The notes under the pieces are model-generated. The model had not been told where the DNA came from, searched no databases, and was given only the letters and a program-made list of their open reading frames with translations. From Chitinophaga polysaccharea (GTDB taxonomy: Bacteria > Bacteroidota > Bacteroidia > Chitinophagales > Chitinophagaceae), in contig NZ_CABFVU010000001.1 in NCBI RefSeq assembly GCF_902150045.1, forward strand, positions 744,001-808,000: 64,000 bases of DNA, read 5' to 3'. Made by a program: the position numbers and the translations under genes. Positions 28,066-36,995 of the stretch are shown here, piece after piece; within the stretch, counting starts at the first letter, position 1; each line of letters begins with the position of its first letter.

Positions 28066-28908
28066 ATGACCCAATTTTTTCAACATATGAAGCATTTAAA
28101 ATCTTTGTTTAAAGAGCAGTACAACCCCGAAAATTTTTTCCTGATTGCGGGTCCGTGTGTGATAGAAGAAGAATCGATACTGATGGAAGTAGCGGAAAAA
28201 GTAACTACTATCTGTAAACGTTTAGCCATCCCCTATATTTTCAAAGCATCATACCGTAAAGCTAACCGCACCAGTGTACATTCCTTCACAGGAATTGGCG
28301 ATGTAGAAGGACTGGAACTGCTGCAGAAAATAGGTAAAACCTTTAATGTTCCTGTTACCTCAGATATTCACTCTGCCGCAGAAGCCGCCATGGCAGCCGC
28401 TTACGTGGATGTGCTGCAGATCCCTGCCTTCCTTTGCCGCCAAACGGATATACTGCTGGCTGCTGCCGAAACAGGTAAAGTAGTAAATGTAAAGAAAGGA
28501 CAGTTCCTCAGCGGCGAATCCATGAAATTTGCCGTGGAAAAGATCAAAGGAGCCGGCAACGATCATATTATCCTTACCGAACGTGGCACCACTTTCGGCT
28601 ACCAGGATCTTGTAGTGGATTACCGCAACATTCCTATCATGAAGCACCTGGGCGAACCGGTGGTGATGGATTGCACCCATTCCCTGCAACAGCCTAATCA
28701 AACCAGCGGTGTTACCGGCGGTAACCCGCAAATGATCAGCACCATTGCCAGGGCAGCTATTGCTACAGGCGCTGATGGCCTGTTCATTGAAACGCATCCC
28801 GACCCTTCCTGCGCAAAATCCGATGGCGCAAATATGCTCCGCCTGGATCTGCTGGAACCATTGCTGGAACAACTGGTGGAGCTCCGCCAGGTTGTAAGGA
28901 AGTTTTAA
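28066..28908 (+). CDS. kdsA: 3-deoxy-8-phosphooctulonate synthase
   Basis: A 280-residue TIM-barrel enzyme that condenses D-arabinose 5-phosphate with phosphoenolpyruvate to Kdo-8-phosphate, the first committed step to the Kdo of lipopolysaccharide. Motifs seen are FLIAGPCVIE, FKASYRKANRTS, the DVLQIPAFLCRQTDLL-type block, NVKKGQF, LTERGTTFGY and the C-terminal GLFIETHPDPSCAKSDG. A second in-frame ATG at 28087 (MKHLKSLF) is also plausible and would shorten it by seven residues. It is monocistronic, and an unusual palindrome follows it. Confidence 0.96.
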   Translation: MTQFFQHMKHLKSLFKEQYNPENFFLIAGPCVIEEESILMEVAEKVTTICKRLAIPYIFKASYRKANRTSVHSFTGIGDVEGLELLQKIGKTFNVPVTSDIHSAAEAAMAAAYVDVLQIPAFLCRQTDILLAAAETGKVVNVKKGQFLSGESMKFAVEKIKGAGNDHIILTERGTTFGYQDLVVDYRNIPIMKHLGEPVVMDCTHSLQQPNQTSGVTGGNPQMISTIARAAIATGADGLFIETHPDPSCAKSDGANMLRLDLLEPLLEQLVELRQVVRKF

Positions 28909-28928
28909 GATACCCGGAACATAATATT

Positions 28929-29042
28929 AAAGAGGCTGTATCATAAATAACTTTTACCCGATTTTACTCGGGTACCGGGTGGAGAAAATTTTCGTATATG
29001 CGATTCTCACACCCATTAAGTTAGTTATGATACAGCCTCTTT
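28929..29042. repeat. Palindromic three-way-junction element after kdsA (MITE-like or terminator)
   Basis: The outer arms AAAGAGGCTGTATCATAA (plus TAACTT) at 28929-28954 pair with 29017-29042 over about 25 bp. Inside are two further stems: TACCCG/CGGGTA at 28955-28974, and GGGTG-GAGAA with TTCTC-ACACCC at 28977-29014. Almost every base is paired. The AGAGGCTGT end resembles inverted ends of some bacterial insertion sequences, so a non-autonomous element is possible. It could also end kdsA transcription, since T residues follow on the plus strand. Confidence 0.7.
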
Positions 29043-29105
29043 TCTTTATAGGAAGCTTTGCACTTTTTTCAGTAAATTCATGAAACACATAAAATCCACT
29101 TCACT

Positions 29106-29507
29106 ATGATCAATATCCATGAATTAAAATCAGGTGATACCATTATCACAAAGTATGGCGGGGCAGAAAAGGAGGGAAAGATCCTGCAGGTAGATCATGA
29201 AGACAAAAAAGTGCTGGTGGCTACAGATGAAAATGAGTTCTGGTATGATCTCGATAACCTGGAGCCAATCCATCTGACCGAAGCCACCCTGCTGAAACTC
29301 CAGTTTCATAAAGAGGAGTCGGCATCTTCGCCGGCAGGTGGAACGTTGTATGTGAGAGGGCCTTTTTCAATCCGTTGGTTCGAGGAAGGACATGATCCCC
29401 TCATGCAGCTGCATTACCGCGATGAAACCCGTAACCTTACGGCGCCCATCACGCTAAATGAGCTACAGAATCATTATCACGGTATGACGCTGTTTCATCT
29501 TGAATGA
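29106..29507 (+). CDS. Hypothetical protein, KOW-like N-terminus
   Basis: A 133-residue soluble protein without a signal peptide. The first ~55 residues (IHELKSGDTIITKYGGAEKEGKILQVDHEDKKVLV) have a KOW/SH3-like beta pattern. The C-terminal part (YVRGPFSIRWFEEGHDPLMQLHYRDETR) matches nothing I recognise. The ATG is the first in frame and the coding pattern looks real. It is flanked by a palindromic element upstream and a strong bidirectional terminator downstream, so it is transcribed alone. Confidence 0.75.
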   Translation: MINIHELKSGDTIITKYGGAEKEGKILQVDHEDKKVLVATDENEFWYDLDNLEPIHLTEATLLKLQFHKEESASSPAGGTLYVRGPFSIRWFEEGHDPLMQLHYRDETRNLTAPITLNELQNHYHGMTLFHLE

Positions 29508-29520
29508 ACGGCAACAATAT

Positions 29521-29573
29521 ATAAAACAAAAGAGGTGGTTCACAGACAACGCGAACCACCTCTTTTGTTTTAT
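29521..29573. terminator. Bidirectional terminator between the hypothetical gene and pspC
   Basis: A perfect 21-bp stem made of AAAACAAAAGAGGTGGTTC and its complement, with an 11-base loop, A-rich on one side and T-rich on the other. It serves both converging genes. Confidence 0.9.
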
Positions 29574-29582
29574 ATTAATTAT

Positions 29583-29804
29583 CTATAAATAACGTAATGG
29601 ATTTCTCCGGGCATTCTGGATATAATTTTTCATATTCACCCAAAAGGCAAGGATCATATATACAATGAGCGGGGACCCCATTGTCAGGAAAGTAGCATAG
29701 ATGAAAAAGATGCGTATGCGGGATGTGGCTACTCCAAGTTTATCTCCTATAGCGGCACATACACCGAACGCCTTCCATTCCACGAAGTCTTTTATCCGGT
29801 TCAT
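29583..29804 (-). CDS. PspC domain-containing protein
   Basis: A 73-residue membrane protein of the PspC family: GVCAAIGDKLGVATSRIRIFFIYATFLTMG is the conserved segment. One predicted membrane helix (IYATFLTMGSPLIVYMILAFW) is followed by a basic tail. PspC proteins belong to phage-shock-type envelope stress responses, but no pspA, pspB or regulator is adjacent, so the role here is open. It is monocistronic. Confidence 0.88.
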   Translation of the reverse strand: MNRIKDFVEWKAFGVCAAIGDKLGVATSRIRIFFIYATFLTMGSPLIVYMILAFWVNMKNYIQNARRNPLRYL

Positions 29805-30024
29805 ACATCAAATTTATCAAATTCCGGCTGGAAAAACAAGGAAAAAAGGCCTGGTAACGCGTATCCCGTACCCGGCTGAATATCAGCATTCTTGCCTCAT
29901 GGCTGCTTTTTCGCCTGTATTCCCTTTATGCTGCATTGATTTTAAGGAACTGTTAAAGTACAGGGAGTTTATGCACAGTTGGCTATCTGTTAAGTATTTA
30001 ATTTAAAAACTTGCTGATTTTAGT

Positions 30025-30032
30025 TAATTTTG
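30025..30032 (+). promoter_or_regulatory. Candidate -7 element of the aconitase gene
   Basis: TAATTTTG matches TAnnTTTG and would give a leader of about 33 nt. No TTG is seen at the usual -33 spacing. Confidence 0.42.
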
Positions 30033-30070
30033 CGAGCAATTTTTAACCGCTCTTAAATAATTTTTTTCCC

Positions 30071-32341
30071 ATGGTGTTTGATATTGACATGATTAAAAAA
30101 GTGTATGCGGCACTCCCGGGTAAAGTGGAAGCTACCCGTAAAATGCTGGGTCGCCCGCTGACGCTGGCTGAGAAGATCTTGTACGCACACTTGTATGCAC
30201 CGAGTACCACGCCCTACGAAAGAGGCAAATCCTATGTTGAATTTGCACCGGACCGTGTAGCTATGCAGGATGCAACCGCCCAGATGGCATTGCTCCAGTT
30301 TATGACCTGCGGTCGCGATAAAGTTGCGGTTCCCTCCACTGTTCACTGTGATCACCTCATTCAGGCAAAAGTAGGCGCTACAGAAGATCTGGCAACTGCT
30401 ATTGACACCAATAAAGAAGTTTACGATTTCCTTTCCTCAATTTCTGATAAATACGGCATCGGTTTCTGGAAACCAGGCGCCGGTATCATTCACCAGGTAG
30501 TACTGGAAAACTATGCGTTTCCCGGTGGTATGATGATCGGTACCGACTCCCACACCCCTAATGCCGGCGGTTTAGGCATGGTGGCTATCGGTGTTGGCGG
30601 TGCAGACGCAGTAGACGTAATGGCTGGCTTACCCTGGGAACTGAAAATGCCGAAACTGATCGGTGTGAAACTGACAGGTAAAATGAGTGGCTGGACTTCT
30701 GCCAAAGATATTATCCTCCGAGTAGCAGGTATCCTCACCGTAAAAGGCGGTACCGGCGCTATCGTAGAATATTTCGGCGAAGGTGCAGACAGCTTCAGCG
30801 CTACCGGTAAAGCCACCATTTGTAACATGGGTGCTGAAATCGGCGCAACCTGCTCCCTCTTTGCATACGACAGCAAAATGGCGGAATACCTCAAAATCAC
30901 CGGACGTACAGAAGTGGCTACCCTGGCTGATGAAGTAAGGGATCACCTCCGCCCGGATGCAGAAGTATACGCTGATCCTGCCAAATACTACGACCAGGTG
31001 ATCGAAATCAACCTCGATGAACTGGAACCTTATGTAAACGGTCCGTTCACTCCGGATCTGGCATGGCCTATCTCCAAATTTGCACAGGCTGTAAAAGAAA
31101 ACAACTGGCCCGAAAAACTGGAAGTAGCCCTCATCGGCTCCTGCACCAACTCTTCTTATGAAGACATTTCCCGTTCTGCGTCCCTGGCTCAGCAGGCAAT
31201 CGACAAGCAACTGGAAATGAAATCCGAATATACCATCACTCCCGGATCTGAACTGGTACGCTATACCATCGAAAGAGACGGCTTGCTGAATACCTTCGAC
31301 AAGGTAGGCGGTGTAGTACTGGCAAACGCCTGCGGTCCGTGTATCGGCCAGTGGGCTCGTCATATCGACGATCCAAACCGTAAGAACTCTATCATCACTT
31401 CCTTCAATCGTAACTTCGCGAAAAGAAATGATGGTAACGCTTCTACCCACGCATTTGTGGCTTCCCCTGAAATTGTAACCGCACTGGCCATTGCAGGTGA
31501 TCTTACCTTCAACCCGCTGACCGATAAGCTGAAAAACAAGAACGGTGAAGAAGTAATGCTGGATGAACCGGTAGGTTATGAACTGCCTCCGAAAGGTTTC
31601 GCAGTAGAAGATGCCGGTTACCAGGCCCCTGCAGTTGACGGTAGCGGCGTTCAGGTGAAAGTATCCCCTACTTCCGACCGTTTACAGCTCCTGGAACCAT
31701 TTGCTGCATGGGAAGGCACCGATCTGAAAGGATTGAAGCTCCTCATCAAGGCAAAAGGCAAATGTACTACGGATCATATCTCCATGGCCGGTCCATGGCT
31801 GAAATACCGCGGTCACCTGGATAACATCTCCAACAATATGCTCATTGGTGCGATCAACGCATTCAACGATAAAAGCGACACCGTGAAGAATGCCCTTACC
31901 GGCCAGTACGGTGCTGTACCGGCTACTATGCGCGACTACAAAGCACACGGCTTTGGCGCAGTAGTAGTAGGTGATGAAAACTACGGTGAAGGATCCAGCC
32001 GCGAACACGCTGCCATGGAGCCCCGTCACCTCGGCGTTCGTGCTATCCTGGTGAAATCATTCGCCCGTATCCACGAAACCAACCTGAAAAAACAAGGTAT
32101 GCTGGGTCTGACCTTCGCTAACAAAGAAGATTATGACCTGATCCAGGAAGATGATACCATCGATATCCTTGGTCTTACCACCTTTACCCCGGGTAAACAA
32201 CTCACCGTTGTGCTTCATCACAAAGATGGCAGCACCAGTGAATTCCCTGTAAACCACACGTACAACGAACAACAGATCGAGTGGTTTAAAGCCGGTGGCG
32301 CCCTGAACGTGATCCGTGCAGAAGCTGCCAAAAAAGCTTAA
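30071..32341 (+). CDS. acnA: Aconitate hydratase (mitochondrial-like type)
   Basis: A 756-residue [4Fe-4S] enzyme that interconverts citrate and isocitrate in the TCA cycle. Cluster ligands Cys358 ([10 protein letters not shown]), Cys421 and Cys424 (ACGPCIGQW) are all present. These numbers are the same as in mammalian mitochondrial aconitase, which fits the type known from Bacteroides. The C-terminal swivel domain has [22 protein letters not shown] and [19 protein letters not shown]. The symbol acnA follows Bacteroides usage; the protein is not the longer AcnA of Escherichia coli. It has its own terminator. Confidence 0.96.
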   Translation: MVFDIDMIKKVYAALPGKVEATRKMLGRPLTLAEKILYAHLYAPSTTPYERGKSYVEFAPDRVAMQDATAQMALLQFMTCGRDKVAVPSTVHCDHLIQAKVGATEDLATAIDTNKEVYDFLSSISDKYGIGFWKPGAGIIHQVVLENYAFPGGMMIGTDSHTPNAGGLGMVAIGVGGADAVDVMAGLPWELKMPKLIGVKLTGKMSGWTSAKDIILRVAGILTVKGGTGAIVEYFGEGADSFSATGKATICNMGAEIGATCSLFAYDSKMAEYLKITGRTEVATLADEVRDHLRPDAEVYADPAKYYDQVIEINLDELEPYVNGPFTPDLAWPISKFAQAVKENNWPEKLEVALIGSCTNSSYEDISRSASLAQQAIDKQLEMKSEYTITPGSELVRYTIERDGLLNTFDKVGGVVLANACGPCIGQWARHIDDPNRKNSIITSFNRNFAKRNDGNASTHAFVASPEIVTALAIAGDLTFNPLTDKLKNKNGEEVMLDEPVGYELPPKGFAVEDAGYQAPAVDGSGVQVKVSPTSDRLQLLEPFAAWEGTDLKGLKLLIKAKGKCTTDHISMAGPWLKYRGHLDNISNNMLIGAINAFNDKSDTVKNALTGQYGAVPATMRDYKAHGFGAVVVGDENYGEGSSREHAAMEPRHLGVRAILVKSFARIHETNLKKQGMLGLTFANKEDYDLIQEDDTIDILGLTTFTPGKQLTVVLHHKDGSTSEFPVNHTYNEQQIEWFKAGGALNVIRAEAAKKA

Positions 32342-32361
32342 TACAAAGCTTTCACATACCA

Positions 32362-32399
32362 GGAACGGGCAGGAATCTTTTTCTGCCCGTTCCCTTTTT
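32362..32399 (+). terminator. Rho-independent terminator after aconitase
   Basis: GGAACGGGCAG pairs with CTGCCCGTTCC across a ten-base loop and is followed by CTTTTT, 20 nt after the stop. Confidence 0.9.
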
Positions 32400-32421
32400 A
32401 CAGCCACCCAAAAAGCACCAT

Positions 32422-33036
32422 ATGCAATTAAGCGCCATCTGGTCTTCCCTTCATCCAAATACCGCTGCAACGCTGGTCAACAGCTCCTATGCTGCATTGC
32501 AGGAGGCCTACCAGTCGCCCGGCAGGTATTACCACAACTGGTCGCATATTCAGCAGCTGGTAATCCTGCAACAGGCCTATGTACATCAGCTTACAGATCC
32601 GGAAGCGCTGCTCTTTGCCATCTTCTTTCGTGATATTATTTACAACCCGCTGCAGCCCGATAATGAGGAGCAGAGCGCTGCTGCCGCAGTAGCCCATCTG
32701 CACAGGATCAATTATCCCGCGGAAAAAACCGGCAAGACCAGCGATTTCATCATCGCCACCAAAACACATATCAATACCCACCGGGACCCGGACCTGGACT
32801 ACTTCCTGGATTTCGACCTGCAGATCCTGGGCGCTTCCCCGGAAACATACCAGGCATATGCCCGGCAGATCAGGCAGGAATACCAGGTGTACCCGGATAA
32901 CGTGTATATACCGGGACGTAAAAAAGTATTGCAGCACTTCCTGGATATGCCTGTGATCTATGTGACGCGGGTTTTCCGGGAATTATATGAAACAACCGCC
33001 AGGACCAACATCCAGGCAGAATTAAACACTTTATAA
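32422..33036 (+). CDS. HD-superfamily-like protein (COG4339 type) with altered HD motif
   Basis: A 204-residue protein resembling predicted HD-domain phosphohydrolases that begin YHNWxHI. Here YYHNWSHI supplies His38 and His42, and the later DNEEQSAAAAV and DFDLQILG blocks are retained. The eponymous HD pair reads FFRDIIY, with Arg70 (CGT) instead of histidine, a change reachable by one base from CAT. Since that histidine binds the metal, catalysis may be lost or altered. The rest of the frame is intact. It is followed after nine bases by the LOG gene, so the two are probably co-transcribed. Confidence 0.8.
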   Translation: MQLSAIWSSLHPNTAATLVNSSYAALQEAYQSPGRYYHNWSHIQQLVILQQAYVHQLTDPEALLFAIFFRDIIYNPLQPDNEEQSAAAAVAHLHRINYPAEKTGKTSDFIIATKTHINTHRDPDLDYFLDFDLQILGASPETYQAYARQIRQEYQVYPDNVYIPGRKKVLQHFLDMPVIYVTRVFRELYETTARTNIQAELNTL

Positions 33037-33045
33037 CCAGAAGAT

Positions 33046-33627
33046 ATGAATCGGATTGTTGTTTATTGCGGCTCCAGCGCCGGCCACGACCCCATTTACA
33101 TGGAACAGGCTGCACTGCTGGGCGCAGCACTGGCCCAACGCGGCCTCACCCTGGTATATGGCGGTGCAAAAGTAGGGCTCATGGGCGCAGTGGCAGATGG
33201 CGCGTTAAACGCAGGCGGGAAAGCTATTGGCGTACTGCCGCATTTCCTGCAACAAAAGGAACTGGCGCATACCGGCCTTACAGAACTGATCCTGGTAGAT
33301 ACCATGCACGAGCGAAAAACCAAAATGAATGAATTGTGCGATGGGGTCATCGCATTGCCAGGCGGTTTCGGCACCATGGAGGAATTGTTTGAAATGCTCA
33401 CCTGGGGCCAATTGGGCCTGCATAAAAAACCTATAGGCCTGCTGAATGTAAACGGCTTTTACGACGCCCTTACCGCTCTTTCCCAAACCATGTTTGAAAA
33501 AGGCTTCCTCACAGCAGAAAACCGGGATATGCTGTTATGCAGCAATGATATCAGCGACCTGTTATCACAAATGGAAAGATACCAGCCGCCTGCCAGGTCG
33601 AAATGGATCTCGCCGGCGCAGAGCTAG
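33046..33627 (+). CDS. LOG family protein (TIGR00730, nucleoside 5'-monophosphate phosphoribohydrolase)
   Basis: A 193-residue Rossmann-fold protein. The signature blocks are VYCGSSAG near the N-terminus, LVYGGAKVGLMGAVADGAL, MHERKTKMNELCDGVIALPGG and GTMEELFEM (the PGGxGTxxE motif). Family members split cytokinin riboside monophosphates or other purine nucleotides into base and ribose 5-phosphate. The physiological substrate in non-plant-associated bacteria is mostly unknown. Its stop shares the palindrome CTAG with the stop of the convergent DUF4421 gene. Confidence 0.93.
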   Translation: MNRIVVYCGSSAGHDPIYMEQAALLGAALAQRGLTLVYGGAKVGLMGAVADGALNAGGKAIGVLPHFLQQKELAHTGLTELILVDTMHERKTKMNELCDGVIALPGGFGTMEELFEMLTWGQLGLHKKPIGLLNVNGFYDALTALSQTMFEKGFLTAENRDMLLCSNDISDLLSQMERYQPPARSKWISPAQS

Positions 33628-34673
33628 ATCGTTTTGGTTTTCCACAACGGCTTCTCCAGGGTGAAACGACGCACCAGGCTCACCCTGAAATTGCCGGTAC
33701 CAAATGTTTGGTAGGTGTGTGGTATAGACATGCCGCTGCGGGTATTCATACCCACGTAGTGGATCCCCGCAAAATAACGGCTGGAGTTATATCCCAGCGA
33801 AGCGCGCACCGTGTTGCTGAATTGCAGCCCCACCTTGCGGCTCACATCCCCGTTCACCAGGAACAGTGAGGTGATATTTCCACCTAACCCGCCGGTAACC
33901 GAGAGCGATAAAAAGAAATGTTCTTTCAGCACAAAAGTATAGGCGTAGCCCACATTGGCGGCCAGGGAGGAAATACCGGTCCTGTAATAATGCTCATCCC
34001 GTAAAAAGGCGGTATCCGCCATATTGGAGGGGATAAGGGAAGAATCGCCCTTGATGCCTGCCAGGAACACCTCCCCGCCTACGATCAGGGAGCCGGCGCT
34101 TTTCTTCTGATACTCATTCTGCAGGTTGGGAGCGCGGTAGGAAAAACGTTTATCGTTAAAAATATACCCAACATTCAGACCGAAGTCGGTATTCCTGATA
34201 TCAGGCCGCCGTGGGTAAGGATTTTTAGCGGTATAGGCTTTACCAAATACTTCTTCCGGATTGGCAATGTAGTAGCCTTTATAATACTGCGCGTAAAAGT
34301 CTACCACAATTTTGCGGAGGTATACGTGCGACTGCAGATCAATGTATTTGGTTTTGCCGTACCGGTCGTTGCTGTTGATAAGGGGCAGGTTAAACCCGAT
34401 ATTAAGGCCTATAAAGCGGTAATTAGCGCCAAACCCCACATTAAAGGGAGTGTTGGGCCTGTACAGGATATCGGTTTTCGTTTTCCGGTCCATGATATCG
34501 TACCTGGTATATTTCCGGGAGCCGTACAGCCGGAAGGTAATATCTTCCGTATGATCTTCTATATACGCGGTATCATTTTCGGTCTTCAGCCATTTCAGGA
34601 ATCTTCCCTGCGCCCTGGCCTGCGCCGCTCCCAATACCAATATTACCAGCCATGCTAAAAATCGTAGGTTCAT
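33624..34673 (-). CDS. DUF4421 domain-containing protein
   Basis: A predicted outer-membrane protein of 349 residues. The signal peptide MNLRFLAWLVILVLGAAQARAQ starts at ATG 34673, which I prefer over an in-frame ATG at 34694 that would place seven residues ahead of it. The mature chain has DUF4421 sequence (DITFRLYGSRKYTRYDIMD, YRPNTPFNVGFGANYRFIGLNIGFNLP), long amphipathic strands and a basic C-terminus. Function is unknown. It overlaps the LOG gene by 4 nt, tail to tail. Confidence 0.88.
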   Translation of the reverse strand: MNLRFLAWLVILVLGAAQARAQGRFLKWLKTENDTAYIEDHTEDITFRLYGSRKYTRYDIMDRKTKTDILYRPNTPFNVGFGANYRFIGLNIGFNLPLINSNDRYGKTKYIDLQSHVYLRKIVVDFYAQYYKGYYIANPEEVFGKAYTAKNPYPRRPDIRNTDFGLNVGYIFNDKRFSYRAPNLQNEYQKKSAGSLIVGGEVFLAGIKGDSSLIPSNMADTAFLRDEHYYRTGISSLAANVGYAYTFVLKEHFFLSLSVTGGLGGNITSLFLVNGDVSRKVGLQFSNTVRASLGYNSSRYFAGIHYVGMNTRSGMSIPHTYQTFGTGNFRVSLVRRFTLEKPLWKTKTI

Positions 34674-34703
34674 AAACGTTGTAGGTTGAAACAATGTTGT
34701 TGA

Positions 34704-35192
34704 TCAGGGAAGCTCTATCACTTCCAGTTGTTGAATATTACCTGCCTCCAGCTGAAAACGCAGCAGCGTTTTTACCTTATGCCATCCTTGTTGCCCACAT
34801 GCTCCCGGGTTCATATGTAACAAATGAAGTGCCGCGTCCGGCATTACTTTCAGGATGTGGGAATGTCCGCAGATAAAGAGTTTGGGAGGATGCCGTTTCA
34901 GCTGCTCCTTCACACCGGGGGCATATTTCCCCGGATATCCGCCAATATGTGTCATCATAACCTCTACTCCTTCCAGGTTGAAACGCAGGATTTCGGGGTA
35001 ACGGATACGGATATCTGCCCCGTCGATGTTACCAAAAACGGCCCGGAAAGGCTTAAAATTTTCCAGTTTATCGGCTAATTCCACATTTCCGATATCCCCG
35101 GCATGCCATATTTCATCTACTTCTTCAAAATATTTGAATACCTGCGGATGCAAATAGCTATGGGTATCCGACATCAATCCTATCTTTTTCAA
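34704..35192 (-). CDS. YfcE/MJ0936 family metallophosphoesterase
   Basis: A 162-residue cytosolic phosphodiesterase. The metal motifs are [32 protein letters not shown] and CGHSHI, and LHMNPGACG lies near the end. Family enzymes hydrolyse phosphodiesters such as cyclic nucleotides or model substrates; the true substrate is unknown. It lies 30 nt ahead of the DUF4421 gene on the same strand and is divergent from purU. Confidence 0.93.
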   Translation of the reverse strand: MKKIGLMSDTHSYLHPQVFKYFEEVDEIWHAGDIGNVELADKLENFKPFRAVFGNIDGADIRIRYPEILRFNLEGVEVMMTHIGGYPGKYAPGVKEQLKRHPPKLFICGHSHILKVMPDAALHLLHMNPGACGQQGWHKVKTLLRFQLEAGNIQQLEVIELP

Positions 35193-35228
35193 GGGAAAAT
35201 TGTATTAATATTTATATTTTGGCAGTAT

Positions 35229-36098
35229 ATGTTAACACAAGAAATCCCTCATATCACCGCCTGTTTGCTTATTTGCTGTCCGGACCGGCCTGGCATTGTA
35301 GCCGGTGTTTCACAGTTCCTGTACCTGTTGGGTGCAAATATACTGGATGCAAGTCAACACAGTACCGATCCCCGCGAAGGATTATTTTTCATGCGCATGG
35401 AATTCCAGCTGGCTAACCTGGATAAAGCCGCGCTGGAAGCAGCATTCCGGGAGCAGGTGGCTATTCCCCTGCAAATGGAATGGAAAATAGATTACAGTGA
35501 TCGCCGTAAGCGTATGGCTATCATGGTATCGGCTTATGATCATTGTTTGCTGGAATTATTATGGAGATGGAAAAGCGGTGAGCTGCCGGTAGATATCCCG
35601 GTCGTGATCTCGAATCACGCGGCCCTGGAAAAAGAATGCACCAGCCTGGGCATCCCCTTTCATTATCTCCCCGTTAGCGCCAATACAAAAGAACTGCAGG
35701 AACGCGCCGCCATCGGGCTGCTGGAGGAGCACCGTGCAGACTTTACCGTGCTGGCCAGGTATATGCAGATCCTGTCTCCGCAGTTTGTAAGCCGCTACCC
35801 GCAGCGGATCATCAATATCCACCACTCTTTCCTGCCCGCTTTCGCAGGCGCAAGACCTTACCTCAACGCCTATACGAGGGGCGTAAAGCTTATTGGCGCT
35901 ACCGCTCACTACGTTACCAATGAACTGGATGAAGGCCCTATCATTGAACAGGACGTGGCCAGGGTAAGCCATAAACATACCGTGGAAGACCTGGTAATGC
36001 TGGGGCGGGATATTGAAAGGCAGGTGCTCACCAGGGCGGTAAAAGCCCATATCGATAACCGCGTGATCCTTCATGGGAACAAAACCATCGTATTCTGA
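35229..36098 (+). CDS. purU: Formyltetrahydrofolate deformylase
   Basis: A 289-residue enzyme that hydrolyses 10-formyltetrahydrofolate to tetrahydrofolate and formate, supplying formate and balancing one-carbon pools. An N-terminal ACT-like domain ([33 protein letters not shown]) precedes the formyltransferase domain. Catalytic blocks are [17 protein letters not shown] and [23 protein letters not shown] 35229 fits the family start; a longer frame from 35103 overlaps the divergent phosphoesterase gene and adds foreign sequence. Confidence 0.96.
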   Translation: MLTQEIPHITACLLICCPDRPGIVAGVSQFLYLLGANILDASQHSTDPREGLFFMRMEFQLANLDKAALEAAFREQVAIPLQMEWKIDYSDRRKRMAIMVSAYDHCLLELLWRWKSGELPVDIPVVISNHAALEKECTSLGIPFHYLPVSANTKELQERAAIGLLEEHRADFTVLARYMQILSPQFVSRYPQRIINIHHSFLPAFAGARPYLNAYTRGVKLIGATAHYVTNELDEGPIIEQDVARVSHKHTVEDLVMLGRDIERQVLTRAVKAHIDNRVILHGNKTIVF

Positions 36099-36131
36099 TC
36101 TCCGCGGTGAATTTTTCGTTAACTTAAAGGC

Positions 36132-36965
36132 ATGCTACAAACTGCCTTATATCATTATCTCCGTAAGGAGTGCGATACCGTAACAGCCGCATACCATACC
36201 CTGCGGGAGGCTCCCGGCGATGCTGCCGCTATTCACGCCATGCGGGTAAGCGTAAAAAAACTGCGGGCATTTTTTTCACTGGCAAAACAATTGCCGGGTT
36301 ATTCCTTCGGAGCTGGCAGGCACCTGCGCACAGCCAGGCTGATACAGTCTATAGGCGGCGCTTCCAGGGACACGCATCTCCAGGAAAAAAACCTGCGCAA
36401 CTATGAAAAAAAGGTATCGTGGCGCTTTTCATTTGCGCACCTGCTGCTGCAAAACAAAGCTGCCACTGCCAGTGAAATGTTACAGGCCACCGTGAAATTT
36501 TCCTCTCTGAAAAAACTGGATACGCTGCCGGAAAGGTTTAAGGATGCAATAGCGGATATAGACACCAAAGCCGCTACCGCCGCGCTGATCAGTTACCTGC
36601 AGGAACAGCATAAAAAGATCACCGTGCCTGCCAGCAAGGCCCATCATACGGTATGGCATGAAGTACGGAAAGAAGTAAAGGCTTTATACTACCAGCTCAA
36701 TATACTGGAACAGGTGCTCCCCGCGGTGTTCACAGAAAACCTGGCCACGCCCACCCGTAAAGCGGGCGAGCTGCTGGGGCAATGGCATGATACCAGCGAA
36801 CTATTATTGTTTGTAAAAGCAACCGTGGCACAGCTGAAAAAAGAAAAGACCGTGCTGCCTGTAAATGCCCAACAGCTGAAACAGCTGCTGCAAAGAGATA
36901 TGAAGGAACAACTGGCGCAATGCGCCTGGCAGGTAAGGGAACTGAAAGCCGCGGGCGGCTTTTAG
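36132..36965 (+). CDS. CHAD domain-containing protein
   Basis: A 277-residue helical protein with the CHAD signature: IHAMRVSVKKLRAFFSL near the N-terminus, RDTHLQEKNL, TVWHEVRKEVKALYYQLN and LGQWHDTSELL. The spaced basic residues and histidines bind polyphosphate or other polyanions in studied members. No CYTH triphosphatase domain or ppk gene is adjacent. It lies 33 nt after purU on the same strand and may be read with it. Confidence 0.9.
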   Translation: MLQTALYHYLRKECDTVTAAYHTLREAPGDAAAIHAMRVSVKKLRAFFSLAKQLPGYSFGAGRHLRTARLIQSIGGASRDTHLQEKNLRNYEKKVSWRFSFAHLLLQNKAATASEMLQATVKFSSLKKLDTLPERFKDAIADIDTKAATAALISYLQEQHKKITVPASKAHHTVWHEVRKEVKALYYQLNILEQVLPAVFTENLATPTRKAGELLGQWHDTSELLLFVKATVAQLKKEKTVLPVNAQQLKQLLQRDMKEQLAQCAWQVRELKAAGGF

Positions 36966-36995
36966 CGTATACCCGTTAAAGTGAACGGCTACACG

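Noticed and set aside
29701..30006. 101-codon plus-strand frame overlapping pspC
   Set aside because: It is antisense to a clear PspC gene and the part beyond it has no coding character.
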